Shown in pieces: positions 1-11,000 of a stretch of DNA of 24,160 bases. Each line of letters begins with the position of its first letter. Positions within the stretch are counted from its first letter, which is position 1. Below the pieces are notes generated by a model that saw only the letters and a list, made by a program, of their open reading frames with translations, ran no database searches and was not told where the DNA came from. The DNA comes from Saccoglossus kowalevskii (taxonomy: Eukaryota; Hemichordata; Enteropneusta; Harrimaniidae): positions 71,920 to 96,079 of the forward strand of contig NW_003124916.1 in the NCBI RefSeq assembly GCF_000003605.2, in the 5' to 3' direction. A program made the position numbers and the translations under genes.

Positions 1-442
1 TTGTACGTTTTATTGCTTTCATTTACGTTACTTGTTCTTGTCAAACTGCTTATTAAAAATCACTAGATTCTATTCTATTCATGTTCTATTGTGTTGTCCA
101 ACAAGTGGTAGGGTGCGTACCATCTGTATGCTTTACAACGACACGGCATTGACGGTTGTTTTGTTGCCAAAACTACACCGTGCAAACAACGCCCGAAACC
201 GTAGCTGGCTTTGAATGAGGTGAAATGAAAATAAAAAGTACCTTTGCACAAGTAAGTCACTTTTTGCAAACAAGCTTAAGTGAACAGACCCCTCCATGGA
301 TATATTAACGCCCAACTATAGCTAGCCATATATGTTAGAAATACAGGTCTGAGCTATATGCACTAGCTAACTGACAATTCATAAGCCATATAGTATGGTC
401 TAATATATGTATTGTCACTTACAGTAAAAAAAATATTGTTAC

Positions 443-491
443 CTGACACGAGCCCCAAACACATACACAACGCTACCACCAAAAACATCAT
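443..491 (-). CDS. Gene E (partial): signal-peptide exon of an EGF-LU family paralogue
   Basis: This is the first coding exon of a gene running leftwards out of the window. It encodes MMFLVVALCMCLGLVS plus the first base of a Gly codon, then a GT donor (GTCAG|gtaac). The sequence is a hydrophobic secretory signal peptide, almost identical to gene D's first exon (MMILVAALCMCLGLVS), with the same phase-1 donor, so the missing next exon should be a phase-1 EGF exon as in D. The open frame continues upstream of the double Met for about 25 codons. In gene D the matching position is a stop, so I chose the double Met as the start. Intron 1 occupies positions 1-442, and its left part (about 60-190) matches D's intron 1. 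Only 16 residues can be seen; the family call rests on similarity to D. Confidence 0.72.
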
Positions 492-600
492 CTTGAGAAT
501 CGTCTGAATGTGGTATTTCGTAGTTTTACCCGCGACGCACTGGAGATGTATTTTATTCATACACACCTTTATCGCATGACTTTTAATAACAATGAATTAC
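492..600 (-). promoter_or_regulatory. Probable 5' UTR and core promoter of gene E
   Basis: The sequence upstream of the start codon matches the corresponding part of gene D (11253-11345). A TATA-like GATAAAG lies on the minus strand at 567-573, about 75 bases upstream of the ATG, which fits a short 5' UTR. In D the same site has drifted to a form ending AATTAAGG, so the TATA assignment is tentative. Confidence 0.35.
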
Positions 601-870
601 TGATGTCCTTTCGTTGTGTAATATGACCTCCGACCTCCGAAGTATAGCAATGAGGTCACTGGCCTTCTTTAAAGTGTCGTGACACGACGTCTGAATTAAC
701 TTGTATATTTCGGTTCACATGACGTTTAGTTATTTGGTAAAGCCACGAACGTGTTAACCTGTAATAGATCATAGTTGGCTAGGTATTTACCTTGTATGAA
801 CCACCAAGGCATACGTGAGTATGCTTAGACATACTTGAAAAGTCGCTTGAGTTTCTAGAATGGGAAAACG

Positions 871-1411
871 ACTAAAGATAGTCTGGGATAAATAATGATT
901 TAATTCCTTCAATTCAGAAAATGTGACATTTCTAATTTCGCTATATCAAAAATAAAGTTATTGAAAATACATTCAGGTTTCCACAATAATAAAATATATC
1001 ATAAGACAACTGAAAATGTATTAAAAATTATTTTGTTTAATTCCTGTTACACGTTTCAGGTAGTTTGGTAATGCAACTATAACATTGTGATGCTTAAGTA
1101 ATTTAAGTATAAATTGAAATTGTTCTTTGTTATTATACTTTACACATTTCGCATTATTTTGAATAGTGTGTTTTTTATTGGCAATTCACAGTTTGTTAAA
1201 AGGTATAATCCATCTTCTATTATATAGCAATGAGAACATATTTTAACTTTTTAAGTTTTTTTTGTATGTATCGTTCTTTTTCTATTGCCAGTTTACTAAT
1301 ACTTAAACTGAAATTTGTAATTGTTTTAACATGTTGTATTTTTTTATCGAATATACACAAATACATATTATTTTCTGTAGGGTTCCTGACTCACTGTGAC
1401 CGGGCACAATA
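871..1411. other. AT-rich intergenic stretch, nothing recognised
   Basis: This stretch is very AT-rich with many short homopolymer runs. I see no exon with conserved cysteines and no long repeat. Short open frames on the plus strand look like chance. Confidence 0.5.
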
Positions 1412-1455
1412 AAACTAATAGAATCTGTCACATACAATACATCTCAACTTATTCG
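1412..1455 (-). pseudogene. Relic first LU exon of an A-type gene
   Basis: Read on the minus strand, a retained acceptor (ttccacag) is followed by codons for NKLRCIVCDRFY and then an in-frame TAG. Genes A and B have the closely similar LRCIVCDGF(Y/W)H at the start of their LU exon (13,565 and 17,547), also directly after an acceptor. Similarity fades after the stop, no donor is seen, and no partner exon for the second half of the LU domain lies downstream. The remnant is therefore an isolated, non-functional exon of a dead family member. Confidence 0.75.
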
Positions 1456-2772
1456 CTGTGGAAAACATATACATATATAAACTTTATTTTTGTTCGTTTC
1501 TTTGTTTGTTTGATTTACACCAGACTTTTGTTCTCTTCAAGTGCGTCATCAATCAAATACAAACAAACCATATATGTACATGTATTTATATCAGTTTCAA
1601 TTATATAAATAAAGACAAATGTATGGCAATAGCGCCCTCTAGCATTTGTGGGAATCATCTTTATTTGGAATCTTCTGATTAGATGGATGTTGGAGCCTAT
1701 TGTGTTCGGATTCAATTTATGTCCAAGCATGAATCACTAATTCGACAGTGAAGTGATACTTGTAATGCAGCATGCTGTTTTAATTGCTTTTGTGATCACA
1801 AAGTTTCAAATTATCCAATTTAAATTATTAAATTGTCGAATGCATTTATTGATCACTGAAATATCAAAATAATGTTATCATGTGACTCGTATATATCGAG
1901 ACATTTTTTAAAATTAGATAATGGTTGCATCCAATATTGAAATAAATATTGGTTTATTTCGTTCTACTGTGGATTACTTGAAGCAAAAACAAATTCTAGG
2001 AGAAAGTTAGTGTGTTTTTGCCATGTCTGTGACTTTTTTTTTCCAATATGTTTGTGGCTATCCCTTGCTTTGCATAATGTATGTATCAGTGTTATTAAGG
2101 ATTTATGATGTAAATCAGCACAGACTGTGAGGCAATTGTCACATTTAGTTCTCCAAGAAATACTGTTCTGTCCATGGATACGTAGTTGCAGTTTCTTTTG
2201 CTTGAATTAAATTCACTGGCTTTGTACATGCAGGTATACAGACTTGTCTGTTATGGTGACAATTTAGCAAGTCTTATTACTCGAGGTAGTTGGACATTTG
2301 CAACATGTCACAACACTCACTTCAAGTACCACGCCTAAGAACGGGTAGTCAAGTCTGACATTGGCTGGAGCATTTTTATGCAGCTGGGGTTAATTTCAGT
2401 TACGCCCATGAGCGGATTTAGAGGGGGCTGAGGCGGCCCCCTTATTTTTAACAACCAACAGGGCTTCGCGCCGCATCAGCGCTCGCGAACTTGGCCTTCG
2501 GCCAACTTATTCCCCCCCCCCCATTCCAGAATCCTAGATCCGCCCCTGACGCCCATTGTAGTTGTCAGATTCAACAGAAAATTCTAAACGTAATAAATGA
2601 ACATGATTAAATATCAAATGGTTTAGCAGTTTAGTCTCAGTGTAAAAACTTCGACCCGCCACTGCAGTTCATCACTCGAAGACATATGTATGTTGCCTTC
2701 AACAATTGAAAGTAATTAATTTTAGTAATAGTATTACTCGAAAAGAGTGCATGCGCAGTTGCTACAAATTGG
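1456..2772. other. Eroded body of a dead A-type copy (inferred)
   Basis: No intact exon can be read here. The stretch lies between the relic LU exon and a segment at 2773-2855 that resembles the sequence upstream of gene A. A short motif near 1875 (atcatgtgactcg) recalls one beside the signal exons of A and B (atcacgtgact). The region also carries the small inverted-repeat element at 2407-2548. Confidence 0.3.
2407..2548. mobile_element. MITE-like element with terminal inverted repeats, 142 bp
   Basis: The left end CATGAGCGGATTTAG is the inverted counterpart of the right end, which reads CAGGGGCGGATCTAG on the minus strand. The copies are related over about 15 bases. The direct repeat ACGCC flanks it (2402-2406 and 2549-2553). 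Read with a slightly shorter element, the flanking repeat is ACGCCCAT (8 bases), which would suit an hAT relative. The interior is GC-rich with a poly-C run (about 2512-2522) and a hairpin TTGGCC-ttc-GGCCAA. It has no coding capacity, so it is non-autonomous. Confidence 0.75.
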
Positions 2773-2855
2773 GTTGTTATTTGTATGTGAACATAAACAC
2801 GGTTTCCTGTTCACATTGTTGTGGATCACTGGCGTATGCCACCGAATTATGACAG
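2773..2855. repeat. Dispersed copy of a gene-A upstream segment
   Basis: This segment shares the order ttatttgta, gttcac, then gccaccgaatta with 15,060-15,115 and, more weakly, with 15,735-15,830. Those lie upstream of gene A and in the A-B spacer, so this copy probably marks the upstream end of a dead A-type unit. Confidence 0.5.
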
Positions 2856-3430
2856 TGTTCATTGTTGTTGTAACTTTCACAGTTTTCAATAATCTCGTCC
2901 AATCACATCTGTGTAATTTGTTCAGTTTTTCTCTTGATATCCATGTATGATAAAAATGTCCATTCCAAGTATCAGAATAGGTCAATAAACTTTTGCACTT
3001 AGTGGTTTTGTATAGCATGAAATACCATTCCAGCTAATACCAGGATTTGAACACTCTTGCTTATTCGTTTCCCAAACATGTACATAAATGTACCTCTATA
3101 TATACATAATTTAATGATTCGTGTCGTTTTATTGTTGTTTTTTGTAATTTCAAATCTAATTTTTCGAGTAGACCTAGAAATATCAGAATCCGCTGATTTC
3201 GTATCTTGACATGTAAATACGCTAACAAAGATAACACACCAAACAATGTATGTGTTGCCAAGACGGGTCCAGAATTTTATTTTACCAAGTTTTTATCTAT
3301 GGAAAAGGTGAAAATAAACCAGCAATTGTGGCTTTCACGAAAAGGGCCTGAAAAAGTTAACAAGAATTTTGATTTGTGTAGTCTATTTTGCTATCAGCTA
3401 TACAAGTCGTATCTATTGTTCAATGCTATT

Positions 3431-3629
3431 TTGACACTGGTTGCATGTTTTTACCTGCAACAGTGCTTCAGATTGTGCAGTTATGCATATTAATGAGGTT
3501 ACATGTCTTATATGGTCATTTAATTATCTCTTGCCAGTTGACGTCACTTGATAACTGGCTGCACGCTCCTATCTGCAACAGTGAGCAGTTATTCATAATA
3601 ATGAGGTCACATGAACTTATATGGTCATA
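3431..3629. repeat. Two diverged direct repeats, period about 117 bp
   Basis: Copies at 3431-3520 and 3549-3629 share actgg(t/c)tgca, ctgcaacagtg, gcagttat, taatgagg(t)cacatg and cttatatggtcat in the same order. Both copies contain non-coding motifs only. The overlapping plus-strand open frames are by-products of the repeat. Confidence 0.75.
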
Positions 3630-4690
3630 TGTTATGTTAGTCATATTTTTATCCAATACTACATTTTGTCATTATCTTAATGTATTGTTAAAATGTGGAG
3701 TCCTAGACCCCCTGAAAGTTGAGTATTTGAGTACTTCCGGGTCTAACAATGCCTTTCAGCAGGCATTATAAGCCAAAAAACGAACAAATTTATATAGATA
3801 TATTCAGATTTCAGGGAGTTCGTACGAATCTAATGACCCCCTACCCCACCCGCCACACCCGGCCTGCCAAACAAGTATGTTTGTCGGTTTTACGAGAAAC
3901 TGCTCGCACAGTTAGTTGTCTCGGGGTACATCTAAAGTGATTACAGGAAAGATAGTATACATCTTTAATTATAAAATGGAAAAAAAATGTGTGATTGTAC
4001 TATTTCTTCACTAGTAGTCCGATATATGTGACAACATATCAACATTCGTACCTTCGGATTGTTGGTTTTGTCATTTATAATGATTTAGTGAAGATAGCAA
4101 TAAAGAAAACAAATCAATTAATAAACCTTTTATTTTGGCAAACACAAATTCAAGTACAGTAAATACTGACGACGAGAACGTGTCCTGTAACGAAGTACTA
4201 GTACCTGTAAATTCACCTCCTTGCCTTGACGTCACAGTCATACATATGACGTCACACATTAAGATGTATTATACATATTTAAACACAGAAATATAAGGTT
4301 TACTAATTTCGCGTATGTACATTTGCGACGATTATATTTGCTAAGTGCGGTGACTCAATAGGGTTGGTGACCATAGTCTCATTGAAGTTGCTTCTATATA
4401 GTTTATTATCGGCTTTGTTGACACGCTACAAAAAAAAATCATTTTTGGCGGTCTTCGTCCACTAGGGAACCTTGAATAGTCACAGTCTATATCTTCAAAT
4501 CTCGTGAAAAACATATCAAAGTGTAGTTAAGTACTAACTGCCGCCAAACTGGATGATATGATATCAGGCCTTTACACGTGTACTCAAAATTGTTTAACAT
4601 ATTTGAAATAAAAGAAAAAAATAACGAAAAGTGAAGATTTCTCTCTCTTGAGTAGTGACTTACAATAAGGTTTTACACTAAAGTAAGAAT
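3630..4690. other. Intergenic sequence downstream of gene D, nothing recognised
   Basis: No cysteine-rich exon, RNA gene or clear repeat was found. Two CRE-like TGACGTCA motifs sit near 4228 and 4247; their relevance is unknown. I saw no AATAAA on the minus strand close to gene D's stop. Confidence 0.4.
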
Positions 4691-4692
4691 TA

Positions 4693-4695
<3 letters not shown>

Positions 4696-4758
<63 letters not shown>
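4696..4758. repeat. (AT)n microsatellite
   Basis: An uninterrupted AT dinucleotide run of about 62 bases lies just beyond the 3' end of gene D's coding sequence. It is probably in the 3' UTR or immediate flank. The isoleucine-tyrosine frame across it is spurious. Confidence 0.97.
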
Positions 4759-4762
<4 letters not shown>

Positions 4763-4882
4763 GGAAAATCAGCATGAGGAACAAAAGAACATAGACGCGT
4801 GCAAATGAATCAAAAATCTTCGGGGAAAACGTAAGTTGCTTTCAATTTCACGTCACGTCACGTGATACCGGTGGTGTCGTAA

Positions 4883-5022
4883 CTAGGCGACGATGATGGC
4901 CAGTATACACGCCATGGATGCACCAACCATGCTGATGCCAAGTAGACTTCTTCCTGCACTAATATCGGCGTCGTAGGCGTTGCAGTAATCATCATAGCAA
5001 CAGGAAACACACGGTCCCATAC
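4883..5022 (-). CDS. Gene D exon 8: LU C-terminus and GPI-type tail
   Basis: The acceptor cattttag is followed by MGPCVSCCYDDYCN, the conserved CC-x4-CN close of an LU domain. A linker (AYDADISAG) and about 20 hydrophobic or small residues end at TAG (4883-4885). No cytoplasmic segment follows, which favours a GPI anchor over a transmembrane anchor. Confidence 0.88.
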
Positions 5023-8000
5023 CTAAAATGAAATATATTAAATAGTCATTAATATAGATCTAAGAAATTTCGCAAAGAAAAATAGAACTACATGCCATAT
5101 TCTTTTTTTCGGGTGCCCTACTTGAAATCTTGGGGGAATGTTGATATATGGGGTGGAATTTAATATGGAGAAATACTAGTAGAAGAAGAAAAAAACCTGT
5201 TATTGGGAAAAACATTTTCAGGAAAAAATCCCTGTGCACACATTGAAGCAGACCGCATTGAGCAATCCTCGGGGGCGGAGCTACGTCACAGACGTTCCAC
5301 GTTGCTAAGACGCGCACCACTGTACATGCATTTCTATGGGCTCTGTGCGCGCTGCTGTGGAACGCCGGTCGAGCCGGTGAAAATTCGAGAAAACAATACA
5401 AACTCAACTTTGAAGTAATCCATAACAATCAAATTTATATATGTTACACACGTAGGGCTAATCTTGTTGCACTGTTCAGAGGAGTCTCAACAATCACCCC
5501 AAAGTACCGTTTTCTGCGAGTTTTGGGCCTTTGTTTTCACCGCCGCGGGTTGCCAGGCGGTGAAAATGCCCGGATGTCCGCCCCGAGGATTGCGGAAAAA
5601 CAACTATCAAGGTTTACGAGAATCGCACAGCGTCACCATCGGTCAAGTGATGTTTTGACGTATATAAAAAAAATCCAAAGTGTGATCTGGCAGGTGCGAA
5701 AGGGTTCGATAAACAAAAATTTGTTTGTCTGACTTTAGAAAATCTGATTTTAATACATGTTACCCTGACAAATTTGAATCAGGTCAAGATAAAGAAAAAT
5801 AGACCGTAAAATTTAAAAAAGAAAGATGTTTTCAGGAGACTCAAAAGATATAATAAATCAAATGTAAAACTAAGATGTACTATAATGTGTAGTAATAGGT
5901 ACTAGCAAAAGCTTGGACTAAAAAGTACTCGATATATGATACGTACCGTGTTCGTCGCAACCATTCCAACATTCATCATTGGCACAACCACGTTCAACCC
6001 ACATTCCGTCACCGGTACGAGATCTTTTGCTCTGAAATTATTATACAATATAATATAGATGAAATAATGCCAGTCATGCAGTGTGTGCTTGATTTTCCTG
6101 CATAAACGACAGACATACTCACTAAACAATCCGTGCCATTGACCGGATTTTCTATAGATCTAATTGACACACTTTTAGGCAAATAATTTATATATGTGGA
6201 ATCAATTCGAATGGATTGTCTGAAAAACAGCAATTAATAAATCTTTTTAACACTCACCATGCAACCCTCTTCACACATCATGGTAGGACTGTTCCAAGGA
6301 TTATAATTACACTCGTCGTATTCGGTACCTTCACATTGAACGCAGGTAGCTAGAAAATAAAGATCAAAAATTGCACATCTGTGTACATGTCATGCCTAAT
6401 CCGTACAGGGTGTTAAAATACTATCGGTGTGTATAATTGACCCACGTATTTGATAAGTGACCTTTGACCTCAATTGGGGATGTAAAAATCATTGATCGAG
6501 ATGCATTTAGCTAATACCCTTGAAGAAGCTTAAACTCCGCAAATGATTGTGCTCATTTCATGACGGGATGCCAAAATTATAAGGTTACATGGTAGGTTTT
6601 AATCACAGATATAATACGGATTATGTGGTAAAATTCAGACCGCTACGGTTTGCACTGGTGTTTGAATTCTGCACATACAAAATGCAAGGCCATCATGAGA
6701 GGCAACGGTAAAAGTTATCACCTAGCACAACACTATTTCACTGACAAAACCAATTCGTTTGAAGCATTAAATAGTGAAACTGTCCTCCTTTTTTCTCCGA
6801 TCCATCGCGTGATAAATTTCGAAACAAAATGGCGACTACTCGAATCTTAGTTTTCAAGTCGCCCATGCAATCATTTTTATAACAATATTTTGCTAGGATT
6901 TTGTAATTTGTATGTGGTTATATTAAAACAAAACAAATCAAAATCATAGCTACTGCCGCTTTAAAGCATTTCTGTGTATGTCAGAATAATTTAATGTCGG
7001 ATGAACCATCGCTCAAATCTTGGTCTTACAATAATAATAACATAATCTGAATTTAAAACAGGGAGTCGTCATCAGCGCATGCGATAGACGGCCGTAGCGT
7101 GTCGTTGTTTACAAACATGCCTCTAACCATGAGCCTTTGCGGTTTGGCGTGCGTTGTTATTGTCGCTTGGGACTCAATTCCCGCGCGTGCGCAGATGACG
7201 CATGTATTTAATCATCGCACTTCTCTGGACTGATATTCGTTGCATGGCTTGTTTTATTTAGTAATACAACTGTAGCTATTATGAAATTATGTCATAAAGT
7301 TGACCGTTTATAAAGTTATAATAAACATTCACAAGATCGTCAAAACTTACTGTGATACATTTGCCCTGGATCTTGACAATCCCATCCCTGGCACTCGCAA
7401 GGCTCGACATCACACGTAACATTCACTAAACAACTGGTACACGGCGATATAACTAAGATATAAGATTAAAAAAAATGGTATAGCTATATAATTATAACTT
7501 TGATTAACATTGACAATGGTATTCAGCTCAGTGAAACACTAATGGCTTGCCAATATACAATCGGCAAAGTGTAAATACAAATAAAATCAATACCAAATTA
7601 GAAACGGAAACGTACGTTATAATGAGCGTATCAAAATAAAATAGTCGTATAAAATATACATTTACCGAGCAGGATTACGTAATTTATACAACGGCCAAAT
7701 GATTGACAGTGGGTGTAGCCAATCAGCGACCGCACCCAGTTACCTGGTGCTTAAGATATACACCGTGATGTCACTGGCCATACTTCCCTGCTACACGTAC
7801 CTTTTTCGCATTTGACTCCAGTGTATCCGTCTGGACATTGACAGTGTTCACCATAGCTGTCGCTCATGCAGTAACCGCCATTAACGCATTCTTCCGCCGG
7901 CGCAATACACGAAATTTCTAAATTAATAAAAATTACAGATAATATTACAATTAAAAGTCAATCAATCAATTAACTTAATTATAAACAAAATTAGCCTCTT

Positions 8001-11000
8001 TTGGTACCGACACACGACATTATAGGTGGTTTCGTATTGGAAAAGAAGTCAGGACTTAGGCTTACCGAATTGCTTGGTTTGATTGAATTGTGTGTACCAG
8101 GGCCGAATTTTATTCCTAAATTAGGCCGGTTCATTGAAGGTACTAACGTTAGTACCTTCCATGGCCAGTCTAACGACAGTTTTGATAATCTCTAGATTAC
8201 GTCTTTATCCTTGACTAAATATGCAAATTAGGTTTCTGGCCTTTGATCAGTCTTTAAAAAAAATTCAAATAATTCTCAGCAGTACTTCCAAAGACAGCAT
8301 TGTACACTAAAAGATCATTATTCAACAAACCATAAAATTGGGCAGGCCTCGGCACGCTAAATGTGTAACATCCTCATCAAAAAAGCTGAGTAGAATGAGT
8401 TATGTCAGAGCTTTGTATTCCCAGAATTGTAGAGTGAGATACATTTGACGCGAATGTATGCATTAAAGAAAATCATGTTTGTTTTTTTAATTTTGTCAGA
8501 TGTTACCTACTAACTGGAGTGAAGGTGTAACCTGCCTGCCAAGTTTGAACAAACTCGCCAGAAACAAATAACAAAAGACTTAAAAAGCCGTTTCTGGTGA
8601 AAATTTTTCTGGCGATGAAAAAAGAGATATCAAAAAGTGAATTTGTGCCCACCCTCAAGCTGAGTAGAATGAGCTATGTTTGAAGTGTTTAATCCCAAAT
8701 TTGTAGGAGGAGATACATTTGGCGCGAAGCTATTCAAAAATAAGTTTTTTTGGCTGTTGACTAACTAGAGTGAAGGTGTGATCTGCCTGCCAAGTTTGAC
8801 AGAAGAATTAATACGTGAAATCACTGGAAATCACACACATACACACATACAGGTGTAAACCGTAGTTGTGACGCCACACATTGGATTAACTTTTAATATA
8901 CTAGTAGTTGAATTAACGCGTTCCTATATAGGGTTGCGTTTTAATTGGAGTTTAATTAAACTCAATTACAATGCAATACAACGTAGAATTGCGTTTTAAT
9001 TAAGTTTAATTAAATAAAAGTTGAATATCCCGTGACTGAACATAGAAGTATTTGCGAAACTTAGGTTTAGTAACGTGGGAAGGTATGGTACAATTATATT
9101 AATATAAATTCAACCATATCTTCCCACTTTATTAAACCTAAGCTTCGCAAACTTGACTTAAATTCGATTAAATATTAATAAAAACTATGAAACATTGTGA
9201 GTCGCCATGTCACTTGTACAAAAGCTCCACTTTGTTTGTGTGTATCCGGACCACTGGCTCCACTTCTACTTATATACAAATACGCACACAGTGATTTTAA
9301 GGGCACTCCTAGCGGAGCGGATCGCCAATACAAATATCACAACTGTTCATGTTCGCAAAGGGAGATATATTCCATGTGTATTTTGCCATGAAAAATACTA
9401 TGATTAGCCATGAAAAGTACCAATCATACTTTAATCACGTGACGGTATGCTACTGACTATATAATAACTTACGAGTTTCACAATAAAATCCAGCATATTC
9501 AGCGTTGCAATTGCAAAACATATTACCATAACCATCATCTTCGCAGTTACCGTTATTTGAACAGCTCCCCTCATCAGAACAGATTTCTAGAGTAAATCAT
9601 AGAAACTTTGTTAGAATCCATCTGTCTGTTAACGCGTTTTGTAGATCAGCATATAGTCGTTACGTCATGTAAGTGAATTCACGGGTGGATATCCCACCTA
9701 TGTGATTGGCCAATTGTAGCAGAATGAAACATATTCTTGTATGCAACGGAAACCAGCCAAGGACTTCCCAGTACTCATTTTCTAGAAGTGCGCCCCCTAA
9801 CGACGACAGTTTTTTTTTTTGCTTCAAAGATTTTTGAAAAATGTACCGTCACATTGAGGAATGGATACTTACGCATTTCACAGAATCTGCCGGTATAACC
9901 ATCTTGACAGACACAGTTGTAATCCTCGCTATTTCCGGTCCAATCGCACATGCCACCATTCATACATCCATAACCACAGGAAGGGGGTTCAGGCCTACCA
10001 GCTCCTAAATAGCAAATAAAACATGGAGCAAACCAAAATATAATAATACCTGCTTGGGTATTAGATTATATGTGGTTATCGGTCTATTAGGCAGTATGTA
10101 TTTCAAAAGTTCTTGCCAATAAGCCCATAACATTTGAATAATTACATATACATTGCGGCGACACTTAATCTCAATAAATAGACTGGTGTAGATATGTATC
10201 CGAGTCTGTCGGTGAGGGCAGTAGTAGGAATGACAAACTCAACAAGGTCAACGCCCCTAAACTACCAATTCATTAAAGCTACAAAACTGCTACTATTTCT
10301 CGATGAAAAATATTGTTACGGATAATTAAAAAAAAAAAATAACTGAAAAGACAATTCATGACTGAAGCTCATAAAAAATGTAAAGTAAATGTCAATAAAT
10401 TTGGTATTCGTATCGTGATACTACTTTGCTTGCCAATACATATCACTTTCTTTCTTTCTCTCTCTCTCCGATAAATATGTTTCGCCAATATCGCGCGTTC
10501 TTGTCCCCTCTCCCGTCTGAGCGAAGGGAATAAATACCTTGTAGCATAAACATATTATTTGCTACTAGTATTTTTAGGCCACGGTGACCCGACACTAACG
10601 CCGCGCACAAGCAGTTTATAATGAGTGTATGCATGAATGAATCGGCATTCAGTTCGGGGTGTTTAAATAATCGTGGGGAAAACAGTTTTACTAAAACAGA
10701 TAAATTCCGGAGTTCTGAAAAAGTCTGCAATCATACCCAATTCATCAATTTATTTAGTAGTTTTGTGAGTTACGTTCTATAAATTACTTGCTTCCCACTG
10801 TTACTAGATTCTATTATATTTATGTTCCTTTTGTGTTATCCAACAGTTAAAAGGGTGCGTACCATTTGTGTACTTTACAACAACTCGGCATTGAAGGTTG
10901 TCAAAAGTACGCTGTGCAAATAACGCCGCACTCCTAGGACGGAGCGAGACAATGAAGTCAGCCCAATGAGAGTAAAAAAAGAACTTTCGCACTGTCAAGT

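Larger units (their letters stand above)
1..870. repeat. Left copy of the duplicated 5' region shared by genes E and D
   Basis: Intron 1, the signal exon and the upstream flank of gene E resemble 10,800-11,545 around gene D in the same order and orientation. The intron match starts near 60 and 10,803 (ctagattctatt..., then gggtgcgtacca and ctttacaac). The upstream flank shares a stretch around 640-690 (ggccttc) and one around 785-870 (catac..., gggaaaac). This indicates tandem duplication of the whole gene with its promoter. Confidence 0.7.

Noticed and set aside
3206-3771. Overlapping plus-strand frames of 95 and 127 codons
   Set aside because: They cover the direct repeats at 3431-3629; no domain, no splice context and no counterpart elsewhere.
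4584-4784. Open frame with a long Ile-Tyr run
   Set aside because: This is translation of the (AT)n microsatellite.
5060-5428. 122-codon open frame on the minus strand
   Set aside because: It crosses the GC-rich foldback element in intron 7 of gene D, shows no domain or signal, and arises from the element's composition.
7668-7795. Possible small element bounded by AGCAGG and CCTGCT in intron 4/exon 4 border of gene D
   Set aside because: The inverted ends are only about six bases with no target duplication; too weak to call.
10443-10730. 95-codon minus-strand frame in intron 1 of gene D as an extra exon
   Set aside because: It lacks EGF or LU cysteines, and exon 1 already joins exon 2 in frame, so no extra exon is needed.
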